Source of the DNA: Opitutaceae bacterium UBA6669
GTDB lineage: Bacteria; Verrucomicrobiota; Verrucomicrobiia; Opitutales; Opitutaceae
DNA: 5,427 nt
NCBI GenBank assembly: GCA_002455175.1
Contig: DKKJ01000001.1
Span: forward strand, 8,201-13,627
Reading direction: 5' to 3'
Both the position numbers and the translations under genes were made by a program. The notes under the pieces are model-generated. The model was not told the origin of the DNA. It ran no database searches and saw nothing but the letters and a program-made list of their open reading frames with translations. Shown one piece after another: positions 1 through 5,427 of this stretch (its first letter is position 1; the number at the start of each line of letters is the position of its first letter).

Positions 1-688
1 CGACGACTTCCGCGGTTTTGAGGTGCGCCGTATTTTTGTCGAAGTTCTCACTAAATTCCGCCCGGAAATCCTCGCGCAGCAGCTTCCCATGGGAGGCAAG
101 AAAGTTGAGGACCCGGTGGCGATCGCGTAGCCACCATTTGCGATTGGAGGGCTCCAGGGTAAAACCCGAGGTTTTGAGCAGCTCGTGGGCGGCGGTATAC
201 GAGGCATGTTCTCGGGAAGGCAACCCCATCGCCAGGTAGTGTTCAGAGCCGTCTACCTGGAGCGGTAGGATGCTGCCTACTGTCGAACGAGGACGAGAAA
301 CTGTGGGTGCTCGTGAAGGCACAGACGTTAGACCACGTGGTTCGCGAGCGGGCGGTGTCGAAGGAGCCGTTGGCTTATCGACGTCAACCGACAGGACGTC
401 GCTGACCCCACGGAGGAGATGCCCAATCCAGAGGATTGGGCGTCCAGGCTGATTGATCCAGAAGAAGCAGGGGGTGCCTTTGAGTGCGCTCAACAGATCC
501 GTCAGTTGAGCGCGCGTGAATTGCAAAAACAAGGTGGCCGCCGGTTTCGCGCCCAAGCGTTGGAGCACTGCGAGCCCAGGAAGGTATTCCGGTGGAGGTG
601 GGCTGGTTAAGTCTAACTCAACTTTGACCGGGATGGCGTCCCGAGGCGCCGCCGAGGCCAGGTTAGGAGGAAGGTAGATACGCAGCAT
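1..688 (-). CDS. N-terminal part of a probable SNF2-related DEAD/DEAH-box helicase (partial, runs off left edge)
   Basis: A continuous minus-strand frame of 229 codons starts at ATG 688-686 and is still open at position 1. An in-frame TAG lies about 11 codons upstream with no ATG, GTG or TTG in between, so this start is well fixed. No Shine-Dalgarno is visible; the leader is a pyrimidine-rich stretch (TTTTTCCTTTTTCG). Residues 1-100 form a mixed alpha/beta region. Residues 101-137 are a Pro/Ser/Thr/Arg-rich linker. Residues 140-229 form a second domain containing GLPSREHASY, SNRKWWLRDRHRVLNFLASH (W185, W186, R188, D189, R190, H191) and EFSENFDKNTAHL. From memory, this second block resembles the region ahead of the ATPase core in SNF2-type helicases of Opitutus-like Verrucomicrobiota. 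Such enzymes are cytoplasmic, ATP-driven translocases on double-stranded DNA. No Walker A or DEAH motif lies in the window, so the helicase call is inference. It follows the membrane protein gene on the same strand with a 95-nt gap. Confidence 0.6.
   Translation of the reverse strand, partial: MLRIYLPPNLASAAPRDAIPVKVELDLTSPPPPEYLPGLAVLQRLGAKPAATLFLQFTRAQLTDLLSALKGTPCFFWINQPGRPILWIGHLLRGVSDVLSVDVDKPTAPSTPPAREPRGLTSVPSRAPTVSRPRSTVGSILPLQVDGSEHYLAMGLPSREHASYTAAHELLKTSGFTLEPSNRKWWLRDRHRVLNFLASHGKLLREDFRAEFSENFDKNTAHLKTAEVV
418..444. repeat. Perfect 9-bp inverted repeat with 3-nt loop inside the helicase-like gene
   Basis: Arms GCCCAATCC (421-429) and GGATTGGGC (433-441) are exact reverse complements around the loop AGA. 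Outside a T/G mismatch (420/442), the pairs A419-T443 and G418-C444 extend the symmetry. On the minus strand it encodes the Pro-Ile-Leu-Trp-Ile-Gly-His segment near residues 83-90. It could fold as an mRNA hairpin or be a chance result of the coding sequence. Confidence 0.6.
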
Positions 689-783
689 GAACGAAAAAGG
701 AAAAATTGAGCCAGCACCGCTCTAGGAGATGTTGAGAGATTCTCAACGGGCGGATTCAGGCGCGCCAAAGTGGGGCCGGAAAA
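689..783 (-). other. Short gap between the two minus-strand genes
   Basis: These 95 nt separate the membrane protein stop codon (TGA, 786-784) from the helicase-like ATG. They contain the 7-bp hairpin at 731-747 and, just before the ATG, two T-runs on the minus strand (around 692-705). No clear -35/-10 promoter and no purine-rich ribosome site are seen. The gap is short enough for co-transcription but long enough for an independent promoter. Confidence 0.5.
731..747 (-). other. Small perfect hairpin downstream of the membrane protein gene (possible weak terminator)
   Basis: GTTGAGA (731-737) and TCTCAAC (741-747) pair perfectly around a 3-nt loop, 36 nt after the stop codon of the membrane protein gene. 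The stem is AT-balanced rather than GC-rich. The nearest T-run on the minus strand comes only about 25 nt later, so it does not fit a standard intrinsic terminator. It could equally be an operator for the helicase-like gene, an attenuator or chance. Confidence 0.3.
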
Positions 784-2658
784 TCACGATGGCGTACGGT
801 CAAATTTATCCAAACTGCGAATACCGAACGCCGTCGCGATCCAGCAGCCCGTCAATCCACTCAGACAGATCCAAAAGGCAAGTGGAGCGTGCTGAGTGAG
901 CCGATAAGTCCAATATGAACCAGTTGGCATTTCCACCGGAGCTGAGAAGGCCATCCAGGCTCCCGGTATCTTGTCTTTTGCCACAATACGAAAAGGTTGG
1001 TTTGGCGTGGATACATAGCTCGCACGCCAGGTAGGTTGAAGGGGCTTTGCAGGGGTAACGATCGCGATTCGCGACTTTAGATCCTCCGACCAGAGTTCCA
1101 GGGTTGGCCCGCCTGACGGGGCTTCGCCAGCGAGTTCAAACTTGAGGAAGCCTGACGGTGGAGGCGAGATGGGCTGACTGAGCCATTCACTGGGTTGCTC
1201 AAGGGATTGATAGGAGCCCCACGTCGGAGCGGAGACGAGCGGGTGAGATTGAGGAGACAGGCCTTTGGAGGAGAATCCAACCGACTTTTCTTCGATCGGA
1301 ATGAGCGCTGGACGCACAGCGGTGGGAAGGAGCTCGACGAGGGATTTAAGTTTCAGTCGTTGTTCCAAAATCGATGCGTCCGGATAAGGAATTCGGGGTC
1401 CGCGCAGCCAGGCTGCGTCACCTGTTCCCAGATACAGACGTACCGAGTGTTCCATCTCTGCAAAGTACTCCCTGAGCCAAGGGCCATCATTCTGCACGGC
1501 CCAGCGCAACGTGAATGAAAGTCCGATCGCGATCCCGGTGCACCAGACCACGAAGACGACTTGGCCGACTCGCCTGAGGATGCCACCCGCTTGAGCATAG
1601 TGACTACAGTAGACGAGCGCCGAGAGGAAGTTGATGAGAATTCCTGTGACAATGGTATCCACGTAGCGCGGCCCCGGCCAAGGGCCTCCTGCCCCCCGGG
1701 CGTAAGCGAGCGCGGCGATCTGGAGGAGTTGCCAAACTCCCGCCACCACTAAAACGAGATCTTTTGGATGGAAGGTTCCCTCACCTCGTTTCCGCCACGC
1801 CGTCACGGCGAGCATTAACCAAGGAAGGTAGGCAAGGATACCAAATGGCAGTGATGTATCCATCAGTGGCCACTGCAGCGCTCGCCAGAACGTCAGGAAA
1901 AAGTCTCGGAAAGACTGGGCCACCAGACCTTCATGGCCGGGGTGTACCTGTCGGAGGAGCACTCCCGCGAGCGTGAGCAGCCCACAGGTTACGAGTGTGA
2001 TGGCGTGGCGGCGAATGACATCCGTCACACGCCTTTCTTTTAGTAAGCACCCGACGATAACCACCGCAGCGGCGAAAAAGCCCGTGCCCATGGAAAAAAT
2101 TCCGAGCAACAAACTGATCACACCGCACCACCATTGCCCGCTCAGGGCTCTCCCCCGAAGCGTTGCATCAATACCGATCAACCCAAAGGCAATGAGGTAG
2201 TACTGTTGGGAGTGAAAACCATTGATGACGTTCTGCCACGCGTGGGGTGGTGCCGCGGCCACGACGATGGCGAGGGTGGCGACAACGAGATGCCATGAGC
2301 GGGTGAACCGTGGGCGAAGCCAAACCCAAACCAAGACTGCGAAGAGTGCATGCACCGCAGCGTTGTAGACCATCTCCATCCGTGGATCCCACTGCCCGTT
2401 TAGGCTGGTGAGCAGCAAGGCAGTCACTCGGGTCAGCAGAATCCGATGCTCATTGTGCGCTGAATAGAAATCCGACCAGCGCAGAGTGCCTTCTTTCCAG
2501 GCGTTGAGGAGGTAGAGACCTTCGGCGTCCCATTGATCCCAGAACGGTACACTCGAACTCCAGGATTTGATTACCCAAAGTTTGCAGAAAAAAATCACGC
2601 CAAACAGCGTGCCTAGTAGCAGCAAATGATGAAGCGTTGAGCGAGAACGAGCGGTCAC
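784..2658 (-). CDS. Polytopic membrane protein of unknown function, GT-C glycosyltransferase-like architecture
   Basis: The complete 624-codon frame starts at GTG 2658-2656 and ends at TGA 786-784. An in-frame TAG lies about 11 codons upstream with no ATG or TTG between them, and no early internal Met exists, so GTG is the best start despite having no Shine-Dalgarno. I count about ten or eleven hydrophobic segments: roughly residues 10-30, 98-115, 122-138, 152-167, 176-205, 219-236, 271-288, 301-320, 333-352, 365-383, and a final one at 590-612. The first loop (31-97) holds FWDQWDAEG (D41, D44, E46) and HNEHR (68-72). A soluble stretch of about 200 residues (390-588), beta-rich towards its end, precedes the last segment. 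Long first outside loops with acidic residues are a feature of GT-C glycosyltransferases, which use lipid-linked sugars. That makes a role in glycan or envelope assembly plausible, but this is inferred from topology only. I do not recognise the specific family. Confidence 0.85.
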   Translation of the reverse strand: MTARSRSTLHHLLLLGTLFGVIFFCKLWVIKSWSSSVPFWDQWDAEGLYLLNAWKEGTLRWSDFYSAHNEHRILLTRVTALLLTSLNGQWDPRMEMVYNAAVHALFAVLVWVWLRPRFTRSWHLVVATLAIVVAAAPPHAWQNVINGFHSQQYYLIAFGLIGIDATLRGRALSGQWWCGVISLLLGIFSMGTGFFAAAVVIVGCLLKERRVTDVIRRHAITLVTCGLLTLAGVLLRQVHPGHEGLVAQSFRDFFLTFWRALQWPLMDTSLPFGILAYLPWLMLAVTAWRKRGEGTFHPKDLVLVVAGVWQLLQIAALAYARGAGGPWPGPRYVDTIVTGILINFLSALVYCSHYAQAGGILRRVGQVVFVVWCTGIAIGLSFTLRWAVQNDGPWLREYFAEMEHSVRLYLGTGDAAWLRGPRIPYPDASILEQRLKLKSLVELLPTAVRPALIPIEEKSVGFSSKGLSPQSHPLVSAPTWGSYQSLEQPSEWLSQPISPPPSGFLKFELAGEAPSGGPTLELWSEDLKSRIAIVTPAKPLQPTWRASYVSTPNQPFRIVAKDKIPGAWMAFSAPVEMPTGSYWTYRLTQHAPLAFWICLSGLTGCWIATAFGIRSLDKFDRTPS

Positions 2659-3033
2659 AACGTGAGAAGAGAAAGGCGGGAGGAGACGGAGCTAGAGCCT
2701 GATTGGCGATGAGAAAACGGCGTTTATCCCCGGAGGAAGTCGGGTCGGCAGGGAGGCCTAACGTCGTGTTAAGTGGGAGAAGATCCGGGCCAGTAATCCG
2801 GAGCTAGCTTGATGGATACGCCCGCAAAATTTCTGTGAATTGAGATTATGACCCGTTGAGCCTCAGACCACTAGGCGAACGACCCTCACTAGCCAAGGTT
2901 CTCTTAACTATTTGCAATCCCGAAAGCTGTGCGGCAGACGGCGGACAAACTTAGTCTTTGCGGCGACCTCTTATCGTTACTTGGGTGCATTTTGTCGGTT
3001 TCGTTGAAATGACGGGGGCTTGCAAACGGGAGG
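2659..3033. promoter_or_regulatory. Divergent intergenic region between the membrane protein and the protease genes
   Basis: These 375 nt separate two divergently transcribed genes, so promoters for both should lie here. Only weak candidates are visible, for example CATAAT read on the minus strand around 2845-2850 with no good -35 box. The stretch contains a 9-bp direct repeat CGGAGCTAG (2687-2695 and 2799-2807), an AGCTAGCT palindrome (2802-2809) and a short TCCGG/CCGGA inverted repeat near 2784-2802. The leader just ahead of the membrane protein is pyrimidine-rich on the minus strand. No convincing small gene, riboswitch or known RNA is recognised. Confidence 0.45.
3028..3033 (+). promoter_or_regulatory. 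Shine-Dalgarno-like GGGAGG abutting the protease start
   Basis: GGGAGG directly touches the ATG at 3034, which is too close for normal ribosome spacing. The next in-frame start, GTG 3046, would have a 12-nt spacer, and GTG 3055 has AGAGG one base upstream of it. The stop codon TGA at 3010 rules out starts further upstream. The start is therefore one of 3034, 3046 or 3055; all keep the signal segment. Confidence 0.4.
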
Positions 3034-5427
3034 ATGCCCCGTTGCGTGAGAGGCGTGAAATTTCGCCGTGTTTGGCCTTGGGCCGTGTTGTTGTGTGTGG
3101 TGACAGTAGGTGTTTGGTCTTTCCGTTCTCGTGAGGTACCTGGCACCGCGTTCCGAGGTGACGCTTGGCACGAAAGCGCAGCGAAACCTGTGTCATCTGC
3201 CTCCTCTCTGCCGCTGGGACACGCCTCGTCACCGCTGGCTCAAGACGCGGCGTCGGTCGTCAATCGGCATTGGCCGAAGGGTAACGTTCGCGATGAACGT
3301 GTGGAAGCCTTGAGTGGCGATCGTACCCGTTGGACTCAATGGATTCAAACCGAGGGCCCCTTTCCCCAGGTGCGCGCTGAATTGACGTTCGCCTCCCAAG
3401 CGAGCGGCGGCGGTTTGCTTGAGGAAACGTACTACCTGGCGGACAGTGTTCTCGTGGAGCGTCCAGCGAGCCTGACACCGGAGCAGTTTGCCTCCCGGCT
3501 GCAACGTCATGGATTTCGCGTCGGGCAGCAGTACGCCTTCTCGCCAGCAGTGCGAGTATTTGTACCAGAGCCGTTGCACCTCGATTCGGTGCCCGAAGCA
3601 TTGACTAAGATTTCGCAGGAAGAGCCCGACTGGCAGGCGCTCCCTGATCATCTCGCCTTTTCTGACGCGCTTCCCAACGACTATAATCCACGCGAGCTCT
3701 GGAGCCTTACACGCGTGCGTGCTCCTTCGGCGTGGCAGGTTTCATCTGGATCATCCACCATCGTCGTGGCGATCATTGATTCAGGCATCGACTACAATCA
3801 CCCCGACCTCGTTGCCAACATCTGGAAAAATCCTTCTGAGTTCGGCAATGGGATCGACGATGATGGCAACGGCTTAATCGACGACGTTAACGGCTGGGAT
3901 TTCGCTAACAATGACAACGACCCATTTGATGAAGAAAGCCACGGTACCCACGTCGCCGGCATTATCGGTGCGGTGGGCAACAACGCTCAGGGAATCACGG
4001 GTGTGGCGCAACGGATCAAGCTTCTCGGTCTCCGCACCGGGAATACCAGCCTGGCCACCTCTGCGGTCATTCAGGCCCTTGATTACATCGTGAGTTTGAA
4101 GAACCGTGGCGTTCCCATCGCTGTGGTGAATAACTCGTACACGTCGACCACGTTCAACTCTTTGCAGAGGGACTCTATTCAACGAGCACGTGACTCAGAT
4201 ATTCTTTTTGTGGCATCGGCCGGTAACGATTCGCGCAACATCGACCAGAATGGGCTGCTTTATCCCGTAGGCTATCCGCTCGCAAATATCATCGGGGTGG
4301 CCTCTACGAATTTGGGTGACACACTGTCGGATTTTTCGAATTGGGGACCCACGAGTGTGCACGTTGCCGCGCCTGGGTCGGCGATTATTTCGACAGTGCC
4401 TGGAGGTCTTTATGCGATCAAGGATGGAACCTCCATGTCGGGTCCTCTCGTCGCAGGGTCAGCTGCCCTTTTGCGCTCGGCTGAACCTACCTTGTCTGCC
4501 GTCCAGCTTAAGAATCGGTTGATCACAAGTTCTGTTCCGAATGCTGCCCTAGCGGGTCGAGTGAGTAGCGGAGCGCGTCTTGACGTGCAAAATCTGGTTA
4601 ACCCTCTCGGCAGTATTCCCGTGCTCACACCGCTCGGCCCGATTGCACGAGTCCACGGATTGGAGAGTATCGCTCAGAGCTTGGTCTTCTCCGTCAAGGG
4701 CACGAGTGAGGTCGATGGCAGTGTGCAATCAGAACTACCAGTGACCTGGACCAAAGCGGCGGGTCCGGGCTCGGTGACGTTTACAGCGCTGACAGACAAT
4801 CAAGTCAGAGCCAATTTTTCTGCTGAGGGTCTTTATAAACTGATCGCTTCAGCCACCTCAGGCGGGGTTACCACGCAGTTAGAGCGAACAGTCGTCGTTG
4901 GTAACAACGTTGCCGTTTCACCCAGCCAGCTCATGGCGCGATGGACGTTCAGTGAAACTTCGGGCGCGCCGCAGGATAGCTCAGGCCAAGGCCGTCATGG
5001 CACCTTGATCGATGGGCCTACTCCTGACGCGGGGCCGGGAGGCGAGGCGGCTCTTCGGTTCACCGGAACCCTTTCAACCATGAAGTTCACGGCACCGGCT
5101 CCTAGCCAAGTTACCCTGGCGGGTTGGGTCAGGATGGATGGGGCCGGCAACAGCATTTTTCCGCGAATGATCAACATGCCGTCCTTTTATCTTTTCCTCG
5201 GACGAGATGTAGATGGCATGGCCGATGCGAACATTGGCTCAGTCAAATTCTTAGCTAACTGGACGGGCACGGATGGAGTTTGGCATTCTCCGCAACGACT
5301 GGTCACGAACAATACCTGGTACCATGTTGCGGCGACTTACGATGGTTCCAAAGGCTTGAGGGAGCTTCCTCGTTTATATCTGAACGGCCGGGAGCTTGAA
5401 GTGGGTGCACAGACTGCCCCCGCCGGC
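3034..5427 (+). CDS. Secreted subtilisin-like serine protease (S8 family) with PKD-like and LamG-like domains (partial, open at right edge)
   Basis: The frame runs 798 codons from ATG 3034 without a stop to the window end. Residues 7-30 are a basic n-region (KFRR) and a hydrophobic core, giving a signal peptide or anchor. Residues 31-90 are a Ser/Ala-rich linker. Residues 132-205 look like an inhibitory propeptide, ending in ALPNDY before the mature-type start ELWSL (221-225). The catalytic domain spans about 220-520: Asp249 in VVAIIDSGID, His303 in SHGTHVAG, oxyanion Asn398 in ASAGND and Ser467 in DGTSMSGPLVAG. An acidic DDDGNGLIDD loop (275-284) between Asp and His resembles a calcium site. 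Residues 540-623 resemble a PKD/Ig-like domain (WTKAAGPGSVTF). From 633 (LMARWTF) a LamG/concanavalin-like jellyroll (Laminin_G_3 type) begins and is cut by the edge. The protein probably acts outside the cytoplasm on proteins, with the C-terminal modules binding glycans or surfaces. An unusual point is Leu where most subtilases have His after the GTSMxxP proline. The substrate is unknown. Confidence 0.93.
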   Translation, partial: MPRCVRGVKFRRVWPWAVLLCVVTVGVWSFRSREVPGTAFRGDAWHESAAKPVSSASSLPLGHASSPLAQDAASVVNRHWPKGNVRDERVEALSGDRTRWTQWIQTEGPFPQVRAELTFASQASGGGLLEETYYLADSVLVERPASLTPEQFASRLQRHGFRVGQQYAFSPAVRVFVPEPLHLDSVPEALTKISQEEPDWQALPDHLAFSDALPNDYNPRELWSLTRVRAPSAWQVSSGSSTIVVAIIDSGIDYNHPDLVANIWKNPSEFGNGIDDDGNGLIDDVNGWDFANNDNDPFDEESHGTHVAGIIGAVGNNAQGITGVAQRIKLLGLRTGNTSLATSAVIQALDYIVSLKNRGVPIAVVNNSYTSTTFNSLQRDSIQRARDSDILFVASAGNDSRNIDQNGLLYPVGYPLANIIGVASTNLGDTLSDFSNWGPTSVHVAAPGSAIISTVPGGLYAIKDGTSMSGPLVAGSAALLRSAEPTLSAVQLKNRLITSSVPNAALAGRVSSGARLDVQNLVNPLGSIPVLTPLGPIARVHGLESIAQSLVFSVKGTSEVDGSVQSELPVTWTKAAGPGSVTFTALTDNQVRANFSAEGLYKLIASATSGGVTTQLERTVVVGNNVAVSPSQLMARWTFSETSGAPQDSSGQGRHGTLIDGPTPDAGPGGEAALRFTGTLSTMKFTAPAPSQVTLAGWVRMDGAGNSIFPRMINMPSFYLFLGRDVDGMADANIGSVKFLANWTGTDGVWHSPQRLVTNNTWYHVAATYDGSKGLRELPRLYLNGRELEVGAQTAPAG

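Noticed and set aside
18..610. Plus-strand open frames of 60 to 73 codons at the left edge
   Set aside because: They are opposite a continuous 229-codon minus-strand frame whose product has protein-like composition and recognisable motifs; the plus-strand products are Arg/Ser-rich with no domain.
1195..1518. A 107-codon plus-strand open frame opposite the membrane protein gene
   Set aside because: It lies wholly inside a well-supported membrane protein gene, its translation is Arg-rich and has no recognisable domain, and it has no ribosome site.
1864..1875. 12-bp perfect palindrome CAGTGGCCACTG
   Set aside because: About one palindrome of this length is expected by chance in a window this size, and it lies within coding sequence.
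2687..2807. 9-bp direct repeat CGGAGCTAG as possible operator pair or target-site duplication
   Set aside because: A 9-bp match somewhere in 375 nt is not rare, and there is no transposase or terminal inverted repeat between the copies.
2904..3232. Overlapping minus-strand frames of 64 to 93 codons in the intergenic region and protease 5' end
   Set aside because: Several frames compete over the same bases, the products are low-complexity and basic, and all extend into the protease coding region.
3229..3651. A 140-codon minus-strand open frame opposite the protease gene
   Set aside because: It overlaps the propeptide-coding region of a clearly real protease; the translation has no recognisable motif and fits an antisense shadow of GC-rich coding sequence.
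1..5427. Possible defence island or novel multi-gene system
   Set aside because: Only a helicase-like N-terminus hints at this. The membrane protein and the secreted protease share no domain, operon or regulatory element that would tie them into one system within this window.

Overview
The window carries two partial genes and one complete gene, all protein-coding, from what looks like a chromosomal region of a moderately GC-rich bacterium. I infer Verrucomicrobiota (Opitutus-like) or a related PVC-group lineage. The reasons are a secreted subtilase joined to a PKD-like and a LamG-like jellyroll domain, a leader-type protein that resembles the N-terminus of the SNF2-type helicases I associate with that phylum, and poor or absent Shine-Dalgarno sequences. 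No rRNA or marker gene is present to confirm this.

Layout: (1) 1-688, minus strand: the first 229 codons of a gene that runs off the left edge, probably a DEAD/DEAH-box SNF2-related helicase, although the helicase motifs lie outside the window. (2) 689-783: a 95-nt gap holding a small perfect hairpin. (3) 784-2658, minus strand: a complete 624-residue polytopic membrane protein with a GT-C-like topology, acidic residues in its first outside loop and a C-terminal soluble beta-rich domain. (4) 2659-3033: a 375-nt divergent intergenic region without a convincing gene. (5) 3034-5427, plus strand: a secreted S8 serine protease with an intact Asp/His/Ser triad, followed by PKD-like and LamG-like domains; its reading frame is still open at the right edge.

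The two minus-strand genes could be co-transcribed, membrane protein first. The protease is transcribed divergently. Nothing links the three genes functionally: the helicase is cytoplasmic, the second protein sits in the membrane, and the protease is exported. I found no mobile element, CRISPR array, tRNA or rRNA, and no evidence for a novel multi-gene system. The points most worth checking are the uncharacterised membrane protein family, the unusual N-terminal domain of the helicase-like gene, and a strong hairpin inside the coding region of that gene.
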